36,511 nucleotides of DNA from Candidatus Blautia merdipullorum (GCA_019118685.1 DWYL01000135.1:1-36511), one strand, 5' to 3'. Shown: positions 26,430 through 36,115, counted from the stretch's first letter. Program-made: numbers and translations. The notes: generated by a model from the letters alone, not told the origin.

Positions 26430-28314
26430 ACCAAATGATAAGCCAAAGGTAAGCGCAGGTACCCTTAAGACAGCAGGAAGACTTATGAAATATGTGACAG
26501 GTCCTTATAAGGTACAGTTTATCATTGTATTGATTTGTATACTTATGACCTCCATATCATCTATCGCGGTATCCCTTTCCTTGAGATTTTTATTGGACGA
26601 TTATATCCTGCCTCTGGTGGGACAGCAGGATCCGAATTTCTCTGAACTGTATAAAGCTATGGCGGTTCTGGCCTGCATTTTTATACTGGGTGTCATTGCC
26701 AGTTTTATATACAACCGTATGATGGTTGTGATCGGCCAGGGCGTGCTGAAGAAGGTCAGAGATGAAATGTTTGAACATATGCAGACCCTTCCGATCCGCT
26801 ACTTTGATCAGAATACCAACGGCTCTATCATGAGTCTTTACACAAATGATACTGATACTCTGAGGCAGATGATCAACCAGTCCATCCCTCAGGTCCTTAT
26901 GTCTAGTTTTACTATTGTAGTAACTTTTATTTCTATGCTGCTTTTGAGTCCGATACTTACAGCACTGGCTGTTCTGGTGATTCTGCTTATGATAGTAGTG
27001 GCCAGATATGTAGGCGGAAACAGCGGCAAGTATTTTATCCGCCAGCAGATTGACCTGGCAGATGTGACCGGATATGTAGAAGAGCATATGAACGGTCAGA
27101 GGGTTATCAAGGTCTTCAACCATGAAAGAAAGACAGAAGAAGAATTTGATAAATTAAATGAGCGCCTTTATGAAAGCGCTTCTTCTGCTCATACTTTTGC
27201 AAGTATGATGGGACCTATCATCGGTAATATGGGAAACCTGCAGTTCGTGCTCACAGCCATCTTCGGCGGCGTTCTTTCCGTAGCAGGAGTCGGCGGCATC
27301 ACACTGGGAGTTATGGCTTCTTATCTTCAGTTTACCAGAAGTTTTACACAGCCGTTTATGCAGATTGCCCAGCAGTTTAACTCTATCATCATGGCTCTGG
27401 CAGGTGCAGAACGTATCTTCCATATGATCGATGAGGAGCCGGAGGTAGACGACGGATATGTAACTCTTGTAAATGCCAGAAAGAATGCCGACGGAAGCCT
27501 TACTGAATGTAAGGAGCGTACAGGAGTATGGGCCTGGAAGCATCCTCATCAGGCTGACGGCAGCGTAACTTATACAGAATTAAAAGGTGACGTTAGATTC
27601 TTTGATATGTCTTTCGGATATACCGATGATCATATGGTACTCCATGATCTGACCCTTTACGCAAAGCCGGGGCAGAAGGTTGCCTTCGTAGGTTCTACCG
27701 GTGCAGGTAAAACCACGATTACAAACCTGATCAATCGTTTCTATGATGTGCAGGATGGTAAGATCCGCTACGACGGAATCAACATCAACAAGATCAAAAA
27801 GGCAGATCTCCGTCATTCTCTGGGAATCGTACTTCAGGATACCCACTTGTTTACCGGAACCATTATGGAAAACATCCGGTACGGAAAGCTGGATGCCACG
27901 GACGAAGAAGTCTATGCTGCAGCCAGACTGGCCCATGCGGATCAGTTTATCAATATGCTTCCAAAGGGATATGATACAGTACTTACCGGTGACGGTGAAG
28001 AACTGTCTCAGGGACAGCGTCAGCTGCTGGCTATTGCCAGAGCCGCCATCGCAGACCCGCCGGTATTGATTCTGGACGAGGCAACTTCCAGCATCGATAC
28101 CCGTACAGAGCGTATCGTGCAGCAGGGTATGGATAACCTGATGAAGGGACGTACTGTATTCGTTATTGCTCACAGACTGTCCACTATCCGGAATAGTGAT
28201 GCCATCATGGTTCTGGAACACGGACGGATCATCGAGAGAGGTACCCATAAAGAGCTGCTGGCTATGAAGGGAACCTACTATCAGTTGTATACTGGAAAAC
28301 TGGAACTGTCATAG
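26422..28314 (+). CDS. ABC exporter half-transporter (TMD-NBD), canonical catalytic subunit
   Basis: GSTGAGKTTITNLI (Walker A), LSQGQRQLLAIARA, LILDEATSSIDT, VIAHRLST. ATG 26422 overlaps the preceding gene. Confidence 0.95.
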   Translation: MSKPNDKPKVSAGTLKTAGRLMKYVTGPYKVQFIIVLICILMTSISSIAVSLSLRFLLDDYILPLVGQQDPNFSELYKAMAVLACIFILGVIASFIYNRMMVVIGQGVLKKVRDEMFEHMQTLPIRYFDQNTNGSIMSLYTNDTDTLRQMINQSIPQVLMSSFTIVVTFISMLLLSPILTALAVLVILLMIVVARYVGGNSGKYFIRQQIDLADVTGYVEEHMNGQRVIKVFNHERKTEEEFDKLNERLYESASSAHTFASMMGPIIGNMGNLQFVLTAIFGGVLSVAGVGGITLGVMASYLQFTRSFTQPFMQIAQQFNSIIMALAGAERIFHMIDEEPEVDDGYVTLVNARKNADGSLTECKERTGVWAWKHPHQADGSVTYTELKGDVRFFDMSFGYTDDHMVLHDLTLYAKPGQKVAFVGSTGAGKTTITNLINRFYDVQDGKIRYDGININKIKKADLRHSLGIVLQDTHLFTGTIMENIRYGKLDATDEEVYAAARLAHADQFINMLPKGYDTVLTGDGEELSQGQRQLLAIARAAIADPPVLILDEATSSIDTRTERIVQQGMDNLMKGRTVFVIAHRLSTIRNSDAIMVLEHGRIIERGTHKELLAMKGTYYQLYTGKLELS

Positions 28315-28333
28315 TTATTTATAGACGGGATGG

Positions 28334-28426
28334 AAGCCCCCTGTGTTTTCTTGCTCAGTCTGCGCTGGTTTGATTCTGAGGTCTCAAACCATGCTCGACA
28401 AATTCGCAGAAAACACAGGGGGCTTT
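28334..28426. repeat. Palindromic intergenic element E2 with conserved core, probable terminator
   Basis: Arms AAGCCCCCTGTGTTTTC / GAAAACACAGGGGGCTT around core 28351-28408 TTGCTCAGTCTGCGCTGGTTTGATTCTGAGGTCTCAAACCATGCTCGACAAATTCGCA, nearly identical to the core of E1. Confidence 0.9.
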
Positions 28427-28529
28427 CTGCGTGTATAGAAAATGTGAGGTGGAGTCTGGGCTGGCTTGAGAAAATTCTGCTGGAATTGGGAGGGGTGATG
28501 GGATATACTTAGGGGAAAGAGGTGAGTGC

Positions 28530-28796
28530 ATGAGGTTTAAACCATTGCCTATTGGCGTAGATGATTTTGAAAAGATCAGAGAACAGGGATATTATTATGC
28601 AGATAAGACGCTGTTGATCAAGGAGCTTCTGGAAAATATTTATACTGCTGGGGAGGCCCCGAAGGTCGTAAATATAGAGGAACAGCTTTGCAGTTTTAAA
28701 TGGAAACGGGTCTTCGAGATGGAAAGGAAACGGCAGTATAAAAGCAGAGTTGGAAAAATGCCTTGGAATGTGATCTGCCTGAAAAGAGAAGGATGA
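28530..28796 (+). pseudogene. Truncated N-terminal remnant of an AAA-ATPase-like/PD-(D/E)XK family protein
   Basis: MRFKPLPIGVDDFEKIREQGYYYADKTLLIKELLEN matches the family N-terminus, but the P-loop segment normally expected next ('RPRRFGKT'-like) is absent and the frame continues into unrelated sequence. Confidence 0.6.
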
Positions 28797-28825
28797 AACG
28801 GAAAAGACAGATGAGGAGAACTACC

Positions 28826-30640
28826 ATGACGGGAAGATTTCGAAACTGGCTGGATGATCGCCTTAACAATCTAAAGATCAAAAAAAAATTGTTTTTGCTG
28901 TATTTTTACTGTATGATACTTCCATTGGTATTGACGGATGCAGTGATCATCGGGTTGATCGTCAAAAGAGAATATGATACGAAACAGGAAACAAGCAGAG
29001 GCATCGTCAGCGCTGTGAAATATAGTTTAAACAGCGCTGCGGAGGAGACGGTCATGCTTTCCAAGAATATTTACTTTAACAAGTATATCAATGAGTTTCT
29101 GAATACAGAATTTCAATCGACGCTGGATTATTATAATCAGTATCAGGAACTGCTGAAAGACTCTCTTTTTGACAGCTCGCTGGGAACCAGCAATTCCATT
29201 ATCCGGATGTATGCAGATAACGGCACCATCGTCAACGGCGGACGCTTCTGGCGTATGGAATCTGTGGAAGAGGAAAAATGGTATCGGGATTTTATGGATT
29301 CCGGACAGAACATGCAGATGTATTTTTACTATGAGGATGCAGGGCCGACCAACCCAAGTCCGGTGAAAAAGCTGTCTTTTGTACGGAAACTGGACCGATA
29401 TAAGCGGGATAAGTACAATAAGCTCCTGAGAATAGATCTGGATTATAATGCCATCAACCAGGGAATGACAATGGCGAATTATGGAGGTGATGTGTACGTC
29501 TGCTCCGAAACGGGACAGATTCTGCTATCCAATACCGGATTGGGCAACAGCAGTCAGAATTATTCTTATATCAGCAGCGTGGGGTATAGAAGCGGGGAAT
29601 ATACGGAAAGAATGGCGTTTTACGGACAGGAACTGACTATCTATGTGATGCCTTACAGCAGCGGTGTGGGAGAGGTTATGATTAAAAGCTTTCCGATTCT
29701 GGTACTGATGCTTCTGATAAATGTATTGTTTCCATGGATTTTTATGAATGCGCTTCGGAGAAATTTTGTGGAACGCATCGGCTTTCTGAGCCGGATTTTC
29801 AACTACAGCGTGGAAGGACGTCTGGAAGAAATTAAAAGTATCCATGGAACGGATGAAATTGCCTCTCTTATGCGTAATTACAATATTATGGCCCAAAAGA
29901 CCAATTCCCTGATCGAAACAGTTTATAAGAGCAGGCTGAAACAGCAGGAGATGAATATTGCAAGACAGAAAGCGGAACTGCTGGCCCTCCATGGGCAGAT
30001 AAATCCTCATTTCCTTTTTAATGTACTGGAGAATATCCGGATGCGCAGCGTATTGAAACAAGAGTATGAGACTGCAGATATGATCGAGCAGCTTGCTGTT
30101 ATGGAACGACAGTATGTAGAGTGGGGAACGGATATGGTAACTATAGGAGAAGAAAAGAAATTTGTAGAAGCTTATCTGAGATTGCAGAAATATCGTTTTG
30201 GAGACCGCCTTTCCTATTCCATAGAAATCCAGGAGGAATGTGCAGGCTATAAAATTCCGAAACTTTCTCTTGTGACTTTCGCAGAAAATTCCTGTGTACA
30301 CGGGATTGAAGATAAGGCGGCGAAATGCTGGATTTTTGTGAAAGCATATCGGCAGGAAGAAAAGCTTTACTTGGAAGTGGAAGATACAGGAAGCGGTATG
30401 CCGGAGTCCTATCTCTATTATCTGCGTGAGAGAATGGAAAACGCAAATATTGAGATGCTTCGGGAAAAAGGAAGAGTAGGTGTGATCAACGCATGCCTGA
30501 GGCTGAAGATGCAGACAGAGGGGAATATTCATTTTTCACTGGAAAGCGAGAAAATGGTGGGAACCATTGTGACAATATCAGCGCCTGTGAAATATTTTAG
30601 GGAGGGGGATAAAGATGCTGAAGGTACTGTTAGTAGATGA
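28826..30640 (+). CDS. YesM-like sensor histidine kinase (His_kinase/HATPase)
   Basis: Two TM segments, HAMP-like region, LALHGQINPHFLFNVLENIRM (H-box), VTFAENSCVHGIEDK (N-box), VEDTGSGMP. Confidence 0.93.
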   Translation: MTGRFRNWLDDRLNNLKIKKKLFLLYFYCMILPLVLTDAVIIGLIVKREYDTKQETSRGIVSAVKYSLNSAAEETVMLSKNIYFNKYINEFLNTEFQSTLDYYNQYQELLKDSLFDSSLGTSNSIIRMYADNGTIVNGGRFWRMESVEEEKWYRDFMDSGQNMQMYFYYEDAGPTNPSPVKKLSFVRKLDRYKRDKYNKLLRIDLDYNAINQGMTMANYGGDVYVCSETGQILLSNTGLGNSSQNYSYISSVGYRSGEYTERMAFYGQELTIYVMPYSSGVGEVMIKSFPILVLMLLINVLFPWIFMNALRRNFVERIGFLSRIFNYSVEGRLEEIKSIHGTDEIASLMRNYNIMAQKTNSLIETVYKSRLKQQEMNIARQKAELLALHGQINPHFLFNVLENIRMRSVLKQEYETADMIEQLAVMERQYVEWGTDMVTIGEEKKFVEAYLRLQKYRFGDRLSYSIEIQEECAGYKIPKLSLVTFAENSCVHGIEDKAAKCWIFVKAYRQEEKLYLEVEDTGSGMPESYLYYLRERMENANIEMLREKGRVGVINACLRLKMQTEGNIHFSLESEKMVGTIVTISAPVKYFREGDKDAEGTVSR

Positions 30641-32204
30641 TGAGCCTTTTATCGCACAGGGGCTTTCTGTGCTGATAGACTGGGAAAAGTGGGGATATGA
30701 AATTGCAGGAATGGTTTATAATGGAAAAGAAGCTCTGGATTTTCTGAAAACCAATGAAGTAGATCTGATCCTGGCAGATGTTAAGATGCCGGTGATGGAT
30801 GGTATCACGCTTTTGAAAAAAATCAGAGAAGAGAGTGTGTCGGAGGCATTTTTTGTGATCGTCAGCGGCTATGGAGAGTTTTCCTATGCTCAGCAGGCAA
30901 TCAAATATAAATGTACAGATTATATTTTAAAGCCGGTGCAGAAAGAACAGCTTTCGGAACTTCTGGAGAGGGTGAACCAGCTGTATAACAAAAGAGAGAA
31001 TGAGAGATCTCAGGAAGAAAAAATGAAACAGGCATATTTTGCACGGTATATGCAGTCCATTCTCCTGGGAAGAGGAGACAGGGAAGCCGTAGAGTACATA
31101 TCCCAGAAAGTAGAAGCGCCTGAAGGGCTTCGCTATGTCTGCCTGGCATTGGAAAGCGGAGAAAAGATTATGGAACCGCAGACCATCAGGTGTGCGCAGA
31201 AAGGTGTTTATGCCAGATGCAGACAATACCTGGGAGATGCAGACGGCTATTTTGTTTTTATGGATCTGGCAGGAAGAGAAGAATGGTATGATGTTGGTAT
31301 GCTTTATGATGTGCATCAGGCCGGGAAAGCAAATATGACAGAAGAAACATTTTTGCGGGCTCTTTTGAATCATGTACAGGACGGGATTGAGATACCTGTC
31401 ACCGCTTATGTAGGCGATAAAGTAGAGAAAGTTGAAGATATCTACCGCTCTTTTCATACGGCGATAATGGCTCTCAGTTTTCAAAACTTTGATGCAGCTG
31501 AGCGCATCCGGTATTATTCAGAGAGAACAACGGAGAAAAGCGGTAAGATCATAAGCGAAGAGATTATAGAAGAACTGCTGAAAGCAGTTGAGGAAAACCA
31601 TAGGGATAGGATAAAGGGAATTGTAGAAACGGTTTTCCATGAAATAAATGGAGCGGATATGGAACCGGGAATGATACGGATCAATATGAATTATCTTCTT
31701 GTGCGGCTGACTCATTTGGGACTGGCCCAGGATGACAGCGTGGATCAAAACGAGATTATTTCTTATATCAGGGAAAATTCCTTTGATACCAAAATGGTAC
31801 GTGGAAGCCGGGAAAATTTTGAAACGTTTATGCTGGAGTATGCAGACTATCTCAGCGAATTGCGAAGAAATACGCAGGGAAGCGTGCTGGCGAAGGTGGA
31901 GAAAGAGATCAGGGAGAATTACTATGAGAATATTACCTTGAAGGAATTGAGTAAAAAATATTATGTAAACAGCGCTTATCTGGGACAGATGTTCCGAAAG
32001 CAGTATGGGATCCCCTTTAAAGAATATCTGAACAATTATCGGATTGAAAAAGCAGCGGAGTATCTCCTGCGGACAGAAGATAAGATCTATGCGGTGGCGG
32101 AACAGGTAGGATACCGGGATCTGGACTATTTTATCAACCGCTTTATTTCTGTGAAGGGGTGTACTCCCACAAGCTATCGAAAAAAGTTCCGGAATCATAC
32201 ATAA
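30615..32204 (+). CDS. YesN-like response regulator, AraC-type DNA-binding domain
   Basis: LKVLLVDDEPFIAQGLSVLIDW...LILADVKMPVMDG...DYILKPVQK; C-terminal AraC HTH ITLKELSKKYYVNSAYLGQMFRKQYGIPFKEYLNNYRIEKAAEYL. Overlaps the kinase gene by 26 nt. Confidence 0.95.
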   Translation: MLKVLLVDDEPFIAQGLSVLIDWEKWGYEIAGMVYNGKEALDFLKTNEVDLILADVKMPVMDGITLLKKIREESVSEAFFVIVSGYGEFSYAQQAIKYKCTDYILKPVQKEQLSELLERVNQLYNKRENERSQEEKMKQAYFARYMQSILLGRGDREAVEYISQKVEAPEGLRYVCLALESGEKIMEPQTIRCAQKGVYARCRQYLGDADGYFVFMDLAGREEWYDVGMLYDVHQAGKANMTEETFLRALLNHVQDGIEIPVTAYVGDKVEKVEDIYRSFHTAIMALSFQNFDAAERIRYYSERTTEKSGKIISEEIIEELLKAVEENHRDRIKGIVETVFHEINGADMEPGMIRINMNYLLVRLTHLGLAQDDSVDQNEIISYIRENSFDTKMVRGSRENFETFMLEYADYLSELRRNTQGSVLAKVEKEIRENYYENITLKELSKKYYVNSAYLGQMFRKQYGIPFKEYLNNYRIEKAAEYLLRTEDKIYAVAEQVGYRDLDYFINRFISVKGCTPTSYRKKFRNHT

Positions 32205-32217
32205 TCGCGGAAAATCT

Positions 32218-32270
32218 AAAGACAGGATATGGTTTAGTGAAAAAAACTAAACTTTGTCCTGTCTTTTTTC
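32218..32270 (+). terminator. Terminator after response regulator
   Basis: AAGACAGGA...TTTAGT-gaaaaa-AACTAAA...TCCTGTCTTTTTTC. Confidence 0.85.
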
Positions 32271-32342
32271 TATTTTTGTCAGGTTGTAACAAAAAGAAGA
32301 AATAGATAGAATAATAATATCAAAATTGAAGGAGGAAGCGAG

Positions 32343-34013
32343 ATGAAGAAAAAGCAGATGCTGGCAGCTCTTATGGGAGTTGCAATGCTCTCCACGCTTT
32401 TAGCTGGCTGTGGCGGCGGGGACAAAGAGGGCAGTTCTGAGGAGGGAGGAGTAAAAGAATTTACAGCCTTTTTTGCTGTGCCCGGAACGGAGATAAATGA
32501 TGACAATGAGATTCAACAGAAAATTGCAGAAATTACTGGTGCAAAGTGCAAGGAAACATGGCTGACCGGACAGACGGCAGAAGAGGCTGTGGGAACTATG
32601 ATCGCCGGGGGAGAATATCCGGATTTTATTGACGGTGGAGACGGTATGGCACAGCTATATGATGCAGGCGCATTGGTAGCTTTAGATGATTATATTGACG
32701 ATTATCCGAATATCAAGGAATACTTGACTGATCAGGAATGGGATAAGCTTCGTCAGGAGGACGGGCATATTTATTGGATCAATCAGTTCCAGAACATTTA
32801 CGGAGAGGAAAAGGCGACGACTCATAATGACGAAGCGTTCTGGATCCAGACCAGAGTCCTGGAGTGGGCTGGCTATCCGGAAGTAAAGACTATGGATCAG
32901 TATTTTGATCTGATCGAAGCCTATCAGGAAGCAAATCCGACCATGGAAGATGGTACTGAGAATATTCCATATACCATACTTTGTGAGGACTGGAGATATT
33001 TCTGTCTGGAGAATGCACCTCAGTTCCTGGACGGTTATCCAAATGACGGATCAGTTATCGTAGATCCTGAGGAATTAAAGGTGATCGATTATAATACGAC
33101 ACCTACGGCAGTGAAATACTTCCAGAAGCTGAATGAAGAATATCATAAAGGCATTGTAGATCCGGAATCCTTTACACAGACCTATGATGAGTATATCGCA
33201 AAACTTTCCACAGGACGTGTACTGGGCATGATCGACCAGTGGTGGAACTTTGCCTATAATGTAAATGATTCCTTAAAGCAGCAGGGACTGGACGAGCAGG
33301 GCTGCGATTATGTTCCTCTTCCAATCACTATTGAGGAAGGGATCCAGAATAAGTGGCACTGCTCCGGCAGTGTGTTGAATGAGGCCAGCGGTCTTGCAAT
33401 CACAACAAGCTGTGAGGATGTGGAGGGTGCCCTTCAGTTTATTAACGACCTTCTGAGCCAGGAGGTTCATGATCTGCGTTACTGGGGTGTAGAAGGAGAA
33501 GATTACGAGGTAGATGAAAACGGACTTTTCTACCGGACAGAAGAACAGAGACTTGAGGCATCTGATACTGCTTATAAGGCATCGCACCTGTGTACATATT
33601 CCTATTTTCCACAGTATGCAGGAACCAGCAGGGACGGTATTAACGCTATGCAGCCACAGTATCAGCCTACAGAATTTTTCGATGGATTAAGCGATGATGT
33701 AAAAAAATGCTTTGAAGCCTATGGCGCAGAAACCTACGTGGATATGCTGGGGACCAGCGAGGCACCGGGCCCATGGTATCCGATGTATTCTTATTCCAAT
33801 AATATGACTACCAGTACTCCTGGAGGTATGGCGCTGACAAAAATGGGAGAAATCAAGCATGAATATCTTCCAAAAGTTGTTATGGCAGAAGATTTTGATG
33901 CAGCCTGGGATGAATATATGGAGGCATATGAAAGCTGTGATCCCCAGGCATTCTTAGATGAGATGCAGGAGGAATTAGACAGAAGAATGGAAGAGGCTGC
34001 GAAGTATCAGTAA
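32343..34013 (+). CDS. Extracellular solute-binding lipoprotein (LplA-like ABC transporter component)
   Basis: Signal with lipobox LLAGCGGG; FTAFFAVPGTEINDDNEIQQKIAEITG...GGEYPDFIDGG...GALVALDDYIDDYPNIKEYL. Confidence 0.92.
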   Translation: MKKKQMLAALMGVAMLSTLLAGCGGGDKEGSSEEGGVKEFTAFFAVPGTEINDDNEIQQKIAEITGAKCKETWLTGQTAEEAVGTMIAGGEYPDFIDGGDGMAQLYDAGALVALDDYIDDYPNIKEYLTDQEWDKLRQEDGHIYWINQFQNIYGEEKATTHNDEAFWIQTRVLEWAGYPEVKTMDQYFDLIEAYQEANPTMEDGTENIPYTILCEDWRYFCLENAPQFLDGYPNDGSVIVDPEELKVIDYNTTPTAVKYFQKLNEEYHKGIVDPESFTQTYDEYIAKLSTGRVLGMIDQWWNFAYNVNDSLKQQGLDEQGCDYVPLPITIEEGIQNKWHCSGSVLNEASGLAITTSCEDVEGALQFINDLLSQEVHDLRYWGVEGEDYEVDENGLFYRTEEQRLEASDTAYKASHLCTYSYFPQYAGTSRDGINAMQPQYQPTEFFDGLSDDVKKCFEAYGAETYVDMLGTSEAPGPWYPMYSYSNNMTTSTPGGMALTKMGEIKHEYLPKVVMAEDFDAAWDEYMEAYESCDPQAFLDEMQEELDRRMEEAAKYQ

Positions 34014-34036
34014 AGTGTAAAATTCTGAAAGAAATG

Positions 34037-34079
34037 GGCAGATGTCAGAGAAAGAAAAACAGGGCATCTGCCTGTTTTA
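34037..34079 (+). terminator. Intercistronic hairpin after binding-protein gene (attenuator/3'-end stabiliser)
   Basis: GGCAGATG (34037-34044) / CATCTGCC (34065-34072) followed by TGTTTTA, inside the ABC operon. Confidence 0.65.
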
Positions 34080-34097
34080 TAGAAAAGGAGTGAGATT

Positions 34098-35057
34098 ATG
34101 GCTTCTATGGCGAAAAGGAGAAGAAAAGAAAATGTAGCGGAACCAACACCGAAGATTACGTGGAAGGAGATCAAAAGGCAGAAGGTTCTGATCTTCTGGT
34201 CATTGATCATCGTGATCTATGGGATTATTTTCTATTACCTCCCGCTGGGCGGCTGGGTGATGGCCTTTGAGGATTACAAACCTAAGGACGGGCTATTCCA
34301 CTCCGCTTTTGTGGGACTTGCAAATTTTAAACAGCTGTTTTCTGATGTGACCTTTGTCCGGGTTATCAGAAATACTCTGGCAATGGGTGTGATCAACCTG
34401 GCGGCAACCTTTATCATGGCGATTGTGTTTGCTATTCTTTTAAATGAGGTACAGTCAAAAGGAGGTAAGAAAGTCGTTCAGACAATTTCCTACTTACCCC
34501 ATTTCCTTTCCTGGATCATTGTAACAGGTATTCTGCATGATGCCCTGTCGGGATCTGGTATTATTAATGAACTTTTGGTAGGATTGCATCTGATTGATGA
34601 ACCTATAAATTTCTTTGCTCATACAAAGTATTTCTGGCCTATCGTAGCGTTTGCCAATGTGTGGAAAGAGACTGGCTGGAATGCGATTATTTATCTGGCG
34701 GCTATCACATCTATTGATCCATCTCTCTATGAAGCGGCCAGTATGGACGGTGCCGGCCGCTGGGCCAAGATTAAACATGTAACTTTACCGGGTATTAAGC
34801 CTACAATCATTATCCTGCTTCTTATGAATGTGGGAAATGTATTAAATGCGGGCTTCGAGATCCAGTATCTGCTTGGAAATGGTTTGGTACAGAGTGTATC
34901 CCAGACGATTGACATTTATGTGCTGAAATGGGGCATCAGTCAGGGCGATTATGCGATCGGTACTGCCGCAGGTATTTTCAAGAGCTTTGTAAGTATTGTT
35001 CTGATCGTCATTGCTAATCAGATTGCGAAGCGTAATGGCGAAGAGAGGCTGTTTTAG
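34098..35057 (+). CDS. ABC transporter permease, LplB-like
   Basis: GGWVMAFEDYKPKDGLFHSAFVGLANFKQLF...EAASMDGAGRWAKIKHVTLPGIKPTIIILLLMNVG (EAA loop). Confidence 0.93.
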   Translation: MASMAKRRRKENVAEPTPKITWKEIKRQKVLIFWSLIIVIYGIIFYYLPLGGWVMAFEDYKPKDGLFHSAFVGLANFKQLFSDVTFVRVIRNTLAMGVINLAATFIMAIVFAILLNEVQSKGGKKVVQTISYLPHFLSWIIVTGILHDALSGSGIINELLVGLHLIDEPINFFAHTKYFWPIVAFANVWKETGWNAIIYLAAITSIDPSLYEAASMDGAGRWAKIKHVTLPGIKPTIIILLLMNVGNVLNAGFEIQYLLGNGLVQSVSQTIDIYVLKWGISQGDYAIGTAAGIFKSFVSIVLIVIANQIAKRNGEERLF

Positions 35058-35069
35058 GAGGTGCCGAAA

Positions 35070-35978
35070 ATGAAAGAAGTAAAACAGAAAAAATCGAAAG
35101 CCCAGAAATCTGTGCCAGATAAGATTTTTGTTGTATTAAATACGCTGTTTATGATCGCATTTGTGGTCATTACCTTATATCCAGTGCTGAATACATTGGC
35201 GATTTCACTGAATGATGGTACAGATGCTCTCCGGGGAGGCATTTATCTGCTGCCGAGAAAATTTACACTGAAGAACTATATTACAGTTCTTCAGAAAAAT
35301 AATCTGCTTACCGGCGCTTATATAACGGTACTGCGAACTATATTCGGAACGGTTACAGCATTGTTTGCTAATGCAATCCTGGCTTTTATTGTCAGCAGAA
35401 AGCGCTTCTTATTTAAACGATCCTTATCGCTATTCTGGGTTATTACCATGTATGTGAACGGTGGTATGATTCCGGTATTCTTGCTGTATAAGAACCTGGG
35501 ACTTACCAATAGTTTTTGGGTTTATGTGATCCCAGGAATGGTAAGTGCTTTTAATATGCTGGTTATCCGTACTTATATGGCAGGAATCCCAGACAGTCTG
35601 GAGGAATCTGCCCAGCTGGACGGTGCGGGATATATGACGATTTTTCTGAAGATCATATCTCCGCTGTGCAAGCCAGTATATGCTACAGTAGCCCTGTTTG
35701 TGGCGGTAGGACAGTGGAACTCCTGGTTCGATGCTATGCTGTACAACCGTATGAGTCCTGAATTTACAACCCTTCAGTATGAACTGATGAAACTGCTGTC
35801 TTCTGTGACAAACCAGGGAAGTTCTGCTGAGGCAATGAAAAATGCCATTGGAAGTGTTACGCCTACATCAGTCCGTGCGGCAGCAACGATTCTGACTATG
35901 CTGCCAATTATCTGTCTGTATCCATTCCTTCAGAGATATTTTGTGACAGGCCTGACTATTGGCGGGGTAAAAGAATAA
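35070..35978 (+). CDS. ABC transporter permease, LplC/YtcP-like
   Basis: TLYPVLNTLAISLNDGTDALRGGIYLLPRKFTLKNY...ESAQLDGAGYMTIFLKIISPLCKPVYATVALFVAVGQWNSWFDAMLY (EAA loop). ATG 35070 after AGGAGG preferred over GTG 35061. Confidence 0.93.
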   Translation: MKEVKQKKSKAQKSVPDKIFVVLNTLFMIAFVVITLYPVLNTLAISLNDGTDALRGGIYLLPRKFTLKNYITVLQKNNLLTGAYITVLRTIFGTVTALFANAILAFIVSRKRFLFKRSLSLFWVITMYVNGGMIPVFLLYKNLGLTNSFWVYVIPGMVSAFNMLVIRTYMAGIPDSLEESAQLDGAGYMTIFLKIISPLCKPVYATVALFVAVGQWNSWFDAMLYNRMSPEFTTLQYELMKLLSSVTNQGSSAEAMKNAIGSVTPTSVRAAATILTMLPIICLYPFLQRYFVTGLTIGGVKE

Positions 35979-35994
35979 GCAGTAAGTCTATAAT

Positions 35995-36063
35995 AAACTG
36001 CTGCGTTAAGCTGATATTGAGAACAGACAGATTCTTTGTCATGCTTAATGCGGCAGTTTTATA
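35995..36063 (+). terminator. Long hairpin between permease and GH8 genes
   Basis: AAACTGCTGCGTTAAGC (35995-36011) / GCTTAATGCGGCAGTTT (36043-36059), then TTA. Confidence 0.7.
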
Positions 36064-36115
36064 TTACTCTGGATCAGGAGGAGTATCCGGAAAAACAGAA
36101 AGGAGATAAAGAAAA

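Noticed and set aside
28330-28512. ORF of 60 aa on the plus strand
   Set aside because: It simply reads through palindromic element E2; no coding features.
34037-34079. Hairpin between binding-protein and permease genes as a riboswitch or novel RNA
   Set aside because: A simple 8-bp stem with T-run is the usual differential-expression hairpin between binding-protein and permease genes.
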